Shown: positions 25,670-33,653 of the stretch, piece by piece
How the letters are laid out: every line of letters starts with the position of its first letter
How positions within the stretch are numbered: position 1 is the stretch's first letter
Source: Phocaeicola faecalis
GTDB lineage: Bacteria; Bacteroidota; Bacteroidia; Bacteroidales; Bacteroidaceae
NCBI RefSeq assembly: GCF_021730445.1
Contig: NZ_JADNRM010000002.1
Location: forward strand, 62,001 to 126,000
Length of the DNA stretch: 64,000 nt
Reading direction: 5' to 3'
The notes under the pieces: model-generated
The model's database searches: none
What the model saw: the letters and a program-made list of their open reading frames with translations, nothing else
What the model was told of the DNA's origin: nothing
Translations under genes and position numbers: made by a program

Positions 25670-26518
25670 ATGAATATAGCTATCAGTGGTGCAAGCGGAT
25701 TCATTGGAACATATTTATCCGCTTTTTTAATGGAATCGGGACATCAGATATTTCCTTTAGGAAGGCAAATGTTTTCCGGCAAAGGAAATGAAGAACTGGT
25801 TCGTACCTTGTCGCAATGTGACGCAGTGGTCAATTTAGCCGGTGCCCCCATAAACAAAAGATGGACTTCGGCTTATAAAGAAGAACTTTATAACAGCCGT
25901 ATTCCGGTAACCGGACAAATTGTGCAAGCCATGAAAAACCTTAGTCGAAAGCCCCAATTATTCATTTCCACTTCAGCAGTCGGATATTACCCCTCCACAG
26001 GATGCCATAATGAAGACAGCAATATGACAGGAGAAGGCTTTCTTTCTCATCTTTGTCGCAAATGGGAACAGGCAGCCATGATGTGTCCACCGGATGTGAG
26101 ACTAGTTATTACCCGATTCGGCATCGTGCTTTCACGACATGGAGGGGCTTTACGCCCCATGCTTCTCCCCACACAAATGAAGGCGACATGTGTCATCGCT
26201 CCGGGATGCCAACCTTTCCCTTGGATTAGTATCACTGACTTATGCCGGGCGTTACTTTATATTATAGAGACACCTCAACTGCACGGAACGATAAATATGG
26301 TTGCTCCACAGATAGTCACACAACGAGAATTTACCCAATGTATGGGCAAGCATTATCACACCTGGTTTACACTTACCATTCCCTCCTTCATATTCCGATT
26401 GTTATATGGAGAAGCCGCTTCTTTTCTCACATCAGGACAGAAAGTTGTTCCGCAACGGTTGGTGGAAGCCGGCTTTGAGTTTACCCATCCGGATATCGAA
26501 ACCTTTTGGTCATTATAA
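25670..26518 (+). CDS. TIGR01777/SDR39U1-family NAD(P)-dependent epimerase-like protein
   Basis: A 282-residue Rossmann-fold protein of the extended SDR type (YfcH/SDR39U1 family). The nucleotide loop is GASGFIGTYL (7-16); the family signature VVNLAGAPINKRWT with SR at 86-87 is clear; STSAVGYYP carries the catalytic tyrosine region; a DUF1731-like C-terminal domain follows (GQKVVPQRLVEAGF). The reaction has not been named for the family. It lies downstream of the acyltransferase gene and converges with a small minus-strand gene. Confidence 0.88.
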   Translation: MNIAISGASGFIGTYLSAFLMESGHQIFPLGRQMFSGKGNEELVRTLSQCDAVVNLAGAPINKRWTSAYKEELYNSRIPVTGQIVQAMKNLSRKPQLFISTSAVGYYPSTGCHNEDSNMTGEGFLSHLCRKWEQAAMMCPPDVRLVITRFGIVLSRHGGALRPMLLPTQMKATCVIAPGCQPFPWISITDLCRALLYIIETPQLHGTINMVAPQIVTQREFTQCMGKHYHTWFTLTIPSFIFRLLYGEAASFLTSGQKVVPQRLVEAGFEFTHPDIETFWSL

Positions 26519-26530
26519 ATGACGTATCGC

Positions 26531-26758
26531 TCAAGATTCAGTCTGTGCGATATCGTCTTTTACTATTTTATCCATTTTCTTCAGGAGTTTCTTCCTTTCT
26601 TTCTTGTCATGAGGGATGTCACTCTTTTCATCATAAGGATTTTCAGCCTTATCCGTCACCTCTTCACTCCAGTCTTCAAACATATTTGTAGCCGGTTGGC
26701 CCGATAATGTCACATTCTCTTCTGCAATGGGAACATTTCTTTCAATTACTTTTGCCAT
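26531..26758 (-). CDS. Small highly charged hypothetical protein
   Basis: A 75-residue protein beginning with ATG at 26758, rich in Asp, Glu and Lys, with no hydrophobic core or signal. The C-terminal half (DKKERKKLLKKMDKIVKDD) is likely helical. It converges with the epimerase gene, 12 bases apart. I recognise no family; the biased but protein-like composition and clean start support a real gene. Confidence 0.6.
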   Translation of the reverse strand: MAKVIERNVPIAEENVTLSGQPATNMFEDWSEEVTDKAENPYDEKSDIPHDKKERKKLLKKMDKIVKDDIAQTES

Positions 26759-26916
26759 AGTCTAATCTATTTATTATTTACCATACTACAAATGAGAAGA
26801 AAAATGGTTTAGGGATTTAATTATTTAACATACCGCTAACAAGGTTTTTATACAGCAAATAAATTAAAGAGATGTTATCTTTAAGTTCTTTTTTTAGGGT
26901 TATTAAAAAAAAACAC

Positions 26917-26924
26917 GTATGTTT
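26917..26924 (+). promoter_or_regulatory. -7 element for the FucI-fold/kinase-like pair
   Basis: TATGTTTG, 28 bases before the ATG at 26953. Confidence 0.6.
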
Positions 26925-26952
26925 GTTCCTATAAAACAAAGCAAAATATCAA

Positions 26953-28188
26953 ATGAATCTATACCTGATAACATTCCAATCCGATTTGAACAAAATGGAA
27001 TCTGTATACGATTGCCATAAAGATTTATTTGTGGAAATCGAGAAATATTTCACGCTTCATCTGGTACATTATAAAGAGGTGGAAACGATTCCGGCAGACG
27101 AATACAAAATGGCTTTCATTGCCTCGGGAGGGGTTGAAAAAGCAGTTACCCAACACTTCGACCTGCTTCCTTATCCCATCACTCTGCTTACGAACGGACT
27201 CCAAAACTCATTGGCAGCTTCGCTCGAAATAGCGACCTGGATGCGTAGCAAAGGCATGAAAGCACGTATTATTCACGGTAGCCCGATGCACATGGTTAAG
27301 CAGATATTATTCCATCATCAGGCTTTTGCCGCCAAACGTGAAATAAAAGGAAAAAGAATCGGCGTTATCGGATATCCTTCATCATGGCTTGTAGCCAGCA
27401 ATGTAGATTATTTATTGGCAAAACGACGTTGGGGAATCGAGTTCATCGATATCCCAATGGAAGAAATATACTGTTTATATTATCAAATAACTGATGATGA
27501 TATCGGCTATAAAGCATCTGTATTGGTCAAACAAGCAGTAGCTTGTCGCGAAGCGACTCCTGAAGATTTTCTGAAAGCAATGAGGCTTTACAAAGCCGTC
27601 AGAATCATTTGTGAGAAGAAGCACCTCGATGCAGTCACCCTTTCCTGCTTCTCATTAATAGAGAAATTGGGAACCACCGGCTGCCTGGCACTCTCTTTAT
27701 TGAACGACGAAGGGATTCCTGCCGGTTGTGAAGGTGATTTGCAATCCATCTTTACCATGCTCATTGCCAAGGTGCTGACCAATCAAACCAGTTTTATGGC
27801 AAACCCGTCATTTATCAATGAAGAGCAAAACGAACTGGTTGTAGCACACTGTACTATCGCTACCAAAATGACTGACAGGTTTATTATCCGTAATCATTTT
27901 GAAAGTGAGACAGGCGTAGCCATTCAGGGAATCTTGCATGAAGGGGAAATCACTGTCTTGAAATGCGGAGGAGAATGTTTGGACGAATATTTCGTATCAC
28001 GCGGACAATTGACAGAGAATACCAATTACATCAATGCCTGCCGCACACAGATACGCATCCGTCTGGGCAAACCTGTCGATTATTTCACACGTAACCCATT
28101 AGGCAACCACCACATTGTTTTGATGGGTGACCACGAACAAGTGATACACGAATTCATGCAATTAAACAGTTGTAAACAAATAGAATAA
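26953..28188 (+). CDS. L-fucose isomerase-fold protein of unknown substrate
   Basis: A 411-residue cytoplasmic protein that looks like the FucI/AraA isomerase fold in shortened form (FucI itself is about 590). The C-terminal core keeps IPAGCEGD (E260, D262 near a FucI metal-ligand glutamate), VVAHCT and GNHHIVLMGDH (384-394, the histidine-rich closing motif). The middle segment IKGKRIGVIGYPSSWLVAS is a Rossmann-like domain. A stretch where FucI has a second metal aspartate reads FMANPSFIN, so metal binding may differ. The gene runs into the kinase-like gene after 6 bases. No sugar-catabolic genes surround it, so a regulatory or sensory role is possible; that is inference. Confidence 0.8.
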   Translation: MNLYLITFQSDLNKMESVYDCHKDLFVEIEKYFTLHLVHYKEVETIPADEYKMAFIASGGVEKAVTQHFDLLPYPITLLTNGLQNSLAASLEIATWMRSKGMKARIIHGSPMHMVKQILFHHQAFAAKREIKGKRIGVIGYPSSWLVASNVDYLLAKRRWGIEFIDIPMEEIYCLYYQITDDDIGYKASVLVKQAVACREATPEDFLKAMRLYKAVRIICEKKHLDAVTLSCFSLIEKLGTTGCLALSLLNDEGIPAGCEGDLQSIFTMLIAKVLTNQTSFMANPSFINEEQNELVVAHCTIATKMTDRFIIRNHFESETGVAIQGILHEGEITVLKCGGECLDEYFVSRGQLTENTNYINACRTQIRIRLGKPVDYFTRNPLGNHHIVLMGDHEQVIHEFMQLNSCKQIE

Positions 28189-28194
28189 TAAAAA

Positions 28195-29388
28195 ATGAAA
28201 GTGACAGAGCCGATTAGTATCGGCACCAATAATGAAGGGAAAAGGATATTTATAAAACGACCTTGCAAAAAGTTCGCCGACATTGCTGCCTATCAGGAAG
28301 CCTTTACCGCCGAAGCTACGCAGGGAATGGGTTGGGCTCACCCCAACTTATTAAATTATATTAGTTTGCAAAAGGATGAGCAAGGATGGTACATCACTTT
28401 TGAATACATACCGGCCGTTCCCCTCAACAGGGCATTGTTAGATGGCGTGTTGCAAATTAATACGGTGGCGGAGTCCAAGCGAATCATGAATCAACTGATG
28501 AATGCCGTCGCCTATCTTCACTCCCGAAATATCTGTCATCTCGACATTCGCCCCGAGAATATTTTTATTACTAAAGGAACGCATGACGTGCTCTTGGCAA
28601 ATCCAGCCAACATATACGTATCATGCACTCCCTCTTTTTTTATCTTTAAGGAAAAATATGCGGCACCGGAACTTTTTAAAGAAAGCACCGTCCCTACCCC
28701 CGCGTGTGATATTTATTCGTTGGGCAAAGTCATGGAGTACCTTTACAGTTACTCCCATCTAAGCCCCGGCGTCAGGCACATCATCCTTAAAGCCACTCGT
28801 CCCGAACCTGCCAAACGGTATGCCGATGTAGAGGAAATGAAGAAAGCCTTTGGCACTTCCCGCTACATTGACTGGTCGATACAGGCTATAAAGGGGGTTG
28901 CCGCCGTTACTGTCATTCTGCTTGCTTATTATGGATTACGGGAAGAACCGGCCGACAAGGAAACATTACAGTTTATAGAAGAGGTAAAGCACATCAACCG
29001 TCAGGCTTTGGAAACTGCCGAAGACAGGAACAGGAACTACAGCATCCCGCTTCCTTCGGATTCCATACGTTCGCTCCCCACCGACACCTTGGAGTTCAAT
29101 CCCGAAGAACATCGCAGACTGGCAGAAAGAATATTCAAAAAAGAGTTTCGGCGGCGGGCCGAGAATATCATAACCGCTATGTACACGCCGCAGAAAATGA
29201 ATATCAGTGAAAAAGCATTTCAAGAACAAAGCCTTGACGGTTTCAGTCAGTTAAACAAGATACAGAGAGAGTTAGGTGAACAGTTCAACATGGACCCCAT
29301 CCTCACTACCCGCCTCTCTTCTGAAATTATTTCAGAGCTGACAACCGAAAGCATGAAGAAATTAAGGAAAATGGAGAACGAAGACTAA
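28195..29388 (+). CDS. Membrane-anchored eukaryotic-like kinase-fold protein with a degenerate DFG motif
   Basis: A 397-residue protein with a protein-kinase fold (about 1-222), one membrane helix (about 233-247) and a 150-residue charged C-terminal part with helices. Present: the beta3 lysine K21 (FIKRP), the HxD loop H115-L-D117 with R119-P-E-N122 (HLDIRPEN), A157-P-E159, and D172 of DIYSLG. Missing: a glycine-rich loop, and the DFG aspartate, where the sequence reads N136-P-A. It may be a pseudokinase or a very atypical kinase. It lies 6 bases after the FucI-fold gene, which suggests a functional pair. Confidence 0.85.
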   Translation: MKVTEPISIGTNNEGKRIFIKRPCKKFADIAAYQEAFTAEATQGMGWAHPNLLNYISLQKDEQGWYITFEYIPAVPLNRALLDGVLQINTVAESKRIMNQLMNAVAYLHSRNICHLDIRPENIFITKGTHDVLLANPANIYVSCTPSFFIFKEKYAAPELFKESTVPTPACDIYSLGKVMEYLYSYSHLSPGVRHIILKATRPEPAKRYADVEEMKKAFGTSRYIDWSIQAIKGVAAVTVILLAYYGLREEPADKETLQFIEEVKHINRQALETAEDRNRNYSIPLPSDSIRSLPTDTLEFNPEEHRRLAERIFKKEFRRRAENIITAMYTPQKMNISEKAFQEQSLDGFSQLNKIQRELGEQFNMDPILTTRLSSEIISELTTESMKKLRKMENED

Positions 29389-29397
29389 ATAAAATAG

Positions 29398-29405
29398 TAT
29401 CTTTG
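29398..29405 (+). promoter_or_regulatory. -7 element for the DUF4494 gene
   Basis: TATCTTTG, 37 bases before the ATG at 29443. Confidence 0.65.
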
Positions 29406-29442
29406 TGACCTATTTTAATTTTTAATAAAACATTAAACTCTT

Positions 29443-29925
29443 ATGATGCATACATGGTTTGAATGCAAGATACGTTACGAAAAGGTCATGGAAAATGGCA
29501 TGAACAAGAAAGTAACAGAGCCTTATTTAGTTGATGCGCTGAGCTTTACCGAAGCTGAAGCACGTATCATCGAAGAAATAACACCGTTTATTAGCGGTGA
29601 GTTTACAGTGTCGGACATCAAGCGTGCCAACTATAGCGAATTATTCTTCTGCGAAGAAGATGCTGCCGACCGTTGGTTCAAATGTAAGTTGTTCTTCATC
29701 ACACTGGACGAGAAAAGCGGAGCTGAAAAGAAGACTTCCACTCAGGTACTTGTCCAGGCGGCCGATTTGCGTGACGCTGTGAAAAAGCTGGACGAAGGCA
29801 TGAAAGGAACCATGGCCGATTACGTTATCGCATCCGTTGCCGAAACAGCCCTTATGGATGTTTATCCTTATGACGGAGAGCCGAACGTCAAACCGGAGTT
29901 CCCCGACGCAGGAAAAACCGAATAA
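29443..29925 (+). CDS. DUF4494 domain protein
   Basis: A 160-residue cytoplasmic protein of the Bacteroidales family DUF4494. It opens with HTWFECKIRYEKV and repeats the theme in WFKCKLFFITLDE, giving two similar beta-rich halves; VTEPYLVDALSFTEAEARI is the conserved centre. No catalytic motif is seen. It is read with yggS (33 bases on). Function is unknown. Confidence 0.85.
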   Translation: MMHTWFECKIRYEKVMENGMNKKVTEPYLVDALSFTEAEARIIEEITPFISGEFTVSDIKRANYSELFFCEEDAADRWFKCKLFFITLDEKSGAEKKTSTQVLVQAADLRDAVKKLDEGMKGTMADYVIASVAETALMDVYPYDGEPNVKPEFPDAGKTE

Positions 29926-29958
29926 AGATTATTCAGACAGACCAAATATAGATTGTAT

Positions 29959-30627
29959 ATGAGCATTCAAGCGAATTTAAAAGAAGTTCTGGCCGACCTC
30001 CCTTCCGGTGTCCGCCTGGTAGCTGTATCCAAGTTTCATCCCAACGAGGCGATTGAAGAGGCATACGCTGCCGGACAACGCATCTTCGGCGAGAGCAAAG
30101 TGCAGGAAATGGCTCAGAAATATGAAACGCTGCCCAAAGATATTGAATGGCATTTCATCGGTCACCTGCAAACAAATAAAATCAAGTATATGGCTCCTTA
30201 TGTGGCTATGATACATGGCATTGATTCTTATAAATTGTTGGTTGAAATCAACAAGCAAGCCCAAAAGTACAGTCGCGTTATCCCGTGCCTGCTACAAATC
30301 CATATCGCCGAAGAAGAGACCAAGTTCGGTTTCAGTTTTGACGAATGTAGGGAGATGCTCAAAGCAGGAGACTGGAAAGAACTGCATAATGTCCAAATCA
30401 GCGGCGTCATGGGTATGGCAACCAATATCGATGACACTGAACAAATCAAGAAAGAATTTTGTTCCTTAAATACATTCTTCAAGGAGGTAAAGCAGACCTA
30501 TTTTGCTGATACAGAGAGCTTCGGGGAAATATCAATGGGCATGTCGCACGACTATCCCATCGCTATTCGAGAAGGAAGCACCATGGTCAGAGTAGGCAGC
30601 AAAATCTTTGGAGAGCGAAACTATTAA
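29959..30627 (+). CDS. yggS: YggS/PLPBP-family pyridoxal phosphate homeostasis protein
   Basis: A 222-residue single-domain PLP-binding protein that buffers PLP and affects amino acid balance; it is not an enzyme in the known cases. The PLP lysine is K25 (AVSKFHPNE); FGESKVQEM, WHFIGHLQTNK and SMGMSHDYPIAI are the family blocks. I start at the ATG at 29959; the longer frame starts with TTG. It is followed after 11 bases by the dihydroorotate-dehydrogenase-like gene. Confidence 0.95.
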   Translation: MSIQANLKEVLADLPSGVRLVAVSKFHPNEAIEEAYAAGQRIFGESKVQEMAQKYETLPKDIEWHFIGHLQTNKIKYMAPYVAMIHGIDSYKLLVEINKQAQKYSRVIPCLLQIHIAEEETKFGFSFDECREMLKAGDWKELHNVQISGVMGMATNIDDTEQIKKEFCSLNTFFKEVKQTYFADTESFGEISMGMSHDYPIAIREGSTMVRVGSKIFGERNY

Positions 30628-30638
30628 AACTACTATTT

Positions 30639-31613
30639 ATGACTCAATTAAAGACCACTTTTGCCGGATTGCCTTTACGCAATCCTGTTATTATCAGTAG
30701 CTCCAGTCTGACTAACAGTGCTGAAAAAAACAAAAAGTTAGAATTGGCCGGTGCCGGAGCCATCGTATTGAAATCTGTTTTTGAAGAACAAATCATGATG
30801 CAGGCTCACCACATGGCTACTTACGATTCTCCCGAAGCAGGAGATTATCTGAGTACCTATGTTCGTTCACATGCCATCAAAGAATATATCGACCTGATTC
30901 AAGAAACCAAACGCCTCTGCACTATACCCGTCATTGCCAGCATCAATTGTTTCAGCAGTTCGGAATGGACAGACTTTGCACGTACCATGCAGGATGCCGG
31001 AGCCGATGCCTTGGAATTGAATATTCTCTCGCTGCAAACTGAAAAGGAATATCCATACGGTTCGTTCGAACAACGCCACATCGATATCCTGAGTAACGTA
31101 AAAAAGCACGTATCCATTCCTGTCATCATCAAACTGGGAACTAACCTCACCAACCCCATTGCGCTAATCAACCAACTTTATGCCAATGGAGCTGCGGCAG
31201 TAGTGTTATTCAATCGTTTCTATCAGCCCGACATCAATATCGAAACCAAGAGTTATTCCTCAGGAGAAGTATTCAGCCATCCTTCGGATTTGGCAAGCGG
31301 TTTGAGATGGACAGCCATCGCTTCAGCACAAGTACCGCAGATAGACTATGCCATCTCGGGGGGTGTGCACGATGGTAAAGCAATGGTAAAAGCAATTCTG
31401 GCAGGTGCTTCGGCTGTAGAAGTATGCAGTGTTATTTATCAAAAAGGTGAAGGTTTCATTGAATCCATGACTAGAGAATTAAGCGAATGGATGAAGAAAC
31501 AAGGATATAACACCATCAGCGAATTTAAGAGCGAAATGAACGCTTTGTCTACCGGTGAAAGCAATCCTTTCGAACGTACTCAGTTTATGAAGTATTTCAG
31601 TAGCAAAGAATAA
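30639..31613 (+). CDS. Dihydroorotate dehydrogenase-like flavoprotein
   Basis: A 324-residue FMN-binding TIM barrel. FMN contacts are suggested by NPVIISSSSLT at the start, the lysine in VIIKLGTN and the glycine-rich ISGGVHDGKA with AVEVCSVIY. True class 1 dihydroorotate dehydrogenases carry an SCPN signature after the ELN strand; here that place reads ELNILSLQTEKEYP, so pyrimidine synthesis is unlikely. It is probably an uncharacterised oxidoreductase. It shares a transcript with yggS and ends at a strong terminator. Confidence 0.85.
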   Translation: MTQLKTTFAGLPLRNPVIISSSSLTNSAEKNKKLELAGAGAIVLKSVFEEQIMMQAHHMATYDSPEAGDYLSTYVRSHAIKEYIDLIQETKRLCTIPVIASINCFSSSEWTDFARTMQDAGADALELNILSLQTEKEYPYGSFEQRHIDILSNVKKHVSIPVIIKLGTNLTNPIALINQLYANGAAAVVLFNRFYQPDINIETKSYSSGEVFSHPSDLASGLRWTAIASAQVPQIDYAISGGVHDGKAMVKAILAGASAVEVCSVIYQKGEGFIESMTRELSEWMKKQGYNTISEFKSEMNALSTGESNPFERTQFMKYFSSKE

Positions 31614-31629
31614 CAAAGCCTCTCCGCAT

Positions 31630-31674
31630 AAAGGGGATATGACAATTACTGCCGTTTTTTGTCATATCCCCTTT
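31630..31674 (+). terminator. Intrinsic terminator after the DHOD-like gene
   Basis: Perfect 16-bp stem AAAGGGGATATGACAA (31630-31645) with TTGTCATATCCCCTTT (31659-31674), then a pyrimidine-rich run. Confidence 0.9.
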
Positions 31675-31734
31675 TCCTTTCCCTCGTTTTACTAAAATTG
31701 CTTCCCTTTTAGTTTGCATCCTTATAATAAAAGC

Positions 31735-31773
31735 TTATATTTGCACATTTGATTAAATAATGTGCAAATATAA
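31735..31773. promoter_or_regulatory. Perfect inverted repeat overlapping the promoter of the acyl-CoA synthetase gene
   Basis: TTATATTTGCACAT (31735-31748) and ATGTGCAAATATAA (31760-31773) are perfect complements separated by 11 bases. The left arm includes the -7 box TATATTTG (31736-31743), so a protein bound to the dyad would cover the start site. The right arm holds the same box on the other strand. An operator is the natural reading; an RNA hairpin at the 5' end is the alternative. Confidence 0.7.
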
Positions 31774-31791
31774 ACCAACGAAAAGAACATC

Positions 31792-33450
31792 ATGGAGCAG
31801 AGTTTTATTGCCTTTCTGGAAGACAGCATAAAAAGAAACTGGGACTTGGATGCCCTTACTGACTATAAAGGAGCCACATTGCAATATAAAGATGTAGCCC
31901 GCAAAATAGAGAAACTACATATCATTTTTGAACTGAGCGGCATCAAGAAAGGTGATAAAATTGCCGTCTGCGGTCGCAACAGTTCACATTGGGGCGTTAC
32001 GTTCCTGGCCACCATCACTTATGGAGCCGTAATTGTTCCTATTCTTCACGAATTCAAAGCCGACAATATTCATAACATTGTCAATCATTCCGAAGCACGT
32101 CTCTTATTAGTAGGTGATATGGTATGGGAGAATCTGAATGAGAATGCCATGCCTCTGCTTGAAGGTGTATTGCTAATGAATGATTTTACCCTATTGGTAT
32201 CTCGCAGCGAACGGCTCGACTATGCCCGCGACCATCTGAACGAACTGTTCGGAAAGAAGTTCCCTCGCAATTTCAGACGCGAGCACGTAAGTTACCGTCG
32301 CGACGAACCCGAAGAATTGGCAGTCATCAATTATACTTCCGGAACCACCAGTTATTCTAAGGGAGTCATGATTCCCTATCGTGCCCTCTGGTCGAACACC
32401 CAGTTCGCCTTTGATGTGCTGACCATGAACCCCGGAGACAAACTGGTATCCATGCTTCCAATGGCACACATGTATGGATTGGCATTCGAGTTCCTATATG
32501 AATTCTGTGTCGGTTGCCACATCTATTTCCTCACCCGTATGCCCAGTCCGAAAATCATCTTCCAGGCATTTGCTGATATCAAACCCAACCTTGTGGTAGC
32601 TGTTCCCTTGATTATCGAAAAGATTATCAAAAAGAACGTGCTTCCCAAACTGGAAACCCCGGCCATGAAAATACTGCTGAAAGTTCCTATTATCAATGAT
32701 AAGATTAAAGCTACCGTGCGCGAACAGATGATACAGGCATTCGGTGGTAATTTCTATCAGGTTATTGTAGGCGGGGCAGCTTTCAATCAAGAAATAGAAC
32801 AATTCTTAAAGAGTATTGATTTCCCTTATACCGTCGGTTATGGAATGACCGAATGTGCACCTATCATCTGTTATGAAGACTGGAAACGTTTTAAAGCCGG
32901 TTCTTGCGGCAAAGCGGCTCCGCGGATGGAAGTAAAGATAGTAAGTCCCGACCCCGAACACATTGTAGGGGAAATTATCTGCAAGGGGCCGAACGTGATG
33001 CTGGGATATTATAAAAACCCCGAAGCCACCGCCGAAGTCATAGACAAGGACGGTTGGTTACACACCGGCGACTTAGGTATCATGGATGCGGAGGGTAATA
33101 TCACCATCAAAGGACGCAGCAAGAATATGCTGCTCGGCGCATCAGGCCAAAATATTTATCCCGAAGAAATAGAAGATAAGCTCAACAACATGCCGTTCGT
33201 AGCCGAAAGCATTATTATCCAGCAGGCAGACGGTAAGCTTGTAGCTTTGATATATCCTGATTTTGACGATGCATTTGCGCATGGAATGGATAATGACGCC
33301 ATTGCACAGGCCATGGAAGAGAACCGAGTGGCACTCAATGCCGAACTTCCCGCTTATTCTCAAATTGCCCGCGTGAAGATTTACCCCGAAGAGTTTGAGA
33401 AAACACCGAAGAAGAGCATCAAACGCTTCCTTTATCAAGAAGTAAAATAA
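31792..33450 (+). CDS. AMP-forming acyl-CoA synthetase (long-chain fatty acid-CoA ligase type)
   Basis: A 552-residue ANL-superfamily enzyme that activates a carboxylic acid with ATP and couples it to CoA. The phosphate loop reads YTSGTTSYSKGVMIP, with S in place of the usual G-x-P; VGYGMTEC, HTGDLGIMD and KGRSKNMLLGASGQNIYPEEIE are the remaining core motifs, and the C-terminal lysine lies in TPKKSIKRF. The substrate is probably a fatty acid. It has its own promoter with a dyad and its own hairpin downstream. Confidence 0.92.
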   Translation: MEQSFIAFLEDSIKRNWDLDALTDYKGATLQYKDVARKIEKLHIIFELSGIKKGDKIAVCGRNSSHWGVTFLATITYGAVIVPILHEFKADNIHNIVNHSEARLLLVGDMVWENLNENAMPLLEGVLLMNDFTLLVSRSERLDYARDHLNELFGKKFPRNFRREHVSYRRDEPEELAVINYTSGTTSYSKGVMIPYRALWSNTQFAFDVLTMNPGDKLVSMLPMAHMYGLAFEFLYEFCVGCHIYFLTRMPSPKIIFQAFADIKPNLVVAVPLIIEKIIKKNVLPKLETPAMKILLKVPIINDKIKATVREQMIQAFGGNFYQVIVGGAAFNQEIEQFLKSIDFPYTVGYGMTECAPIICYEDWKRFKAGSCGKAAPRMEVKIVSPDPEHIVGEIICKGPNVMLGYYKNPEATAEVIDKDGWLHTGDLGIMDAEGNITIKGRSKNMLLGASGQNIYPEEIEDKLNNMPFVAESIIIQQADGKLVALIYPDFDDAFAHGMDNDAIAQAMEENRVALNAELPAYSQIARVKIYPEEFEKTPKKSIKRFLYQEVK

Positions 33451-33469
33451 AGATAAAGCATACATTTTC

Positions 33470-33515
33470 ATCGTCCCATGGTCGTGAACTACTCTCCCTA
33501 CCACCATGGGACGAT
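33470..33515 (+). terminator. Hairpin after the acyl-CoA synthetase gene
   Basis: Stem ATCGTCCCATGGT (33470-33482) with ACCATGGGACGAT (33503-33515), perfect 13 bp, 20 bases after the stop codon. No T-run follows, so it may act as a weak terminator or a 3' stabiliser. Confidence 0.65.
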
Positions 33516-33625
33516 AACCATACTCCACCCGACTACAAATATAAATATAAAAAGTTTTCCCCATATTTATGTAACATCTTGGTGCATTTACACGTTGTAT
33601 CAATACAAACATTCATTTTTTTGAT

Positions 33626-33633
33626 TAAATTTG
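33626..33633 (+). promoter_or_regulatory. -7 element for the repeat-protein gene
   Basis: TAAATTTG, 20 bases before the ATG at 33654. Confidence 0.6.
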
Positions 33634-33653
33634 TGCGCAAATAACCAAACAAT

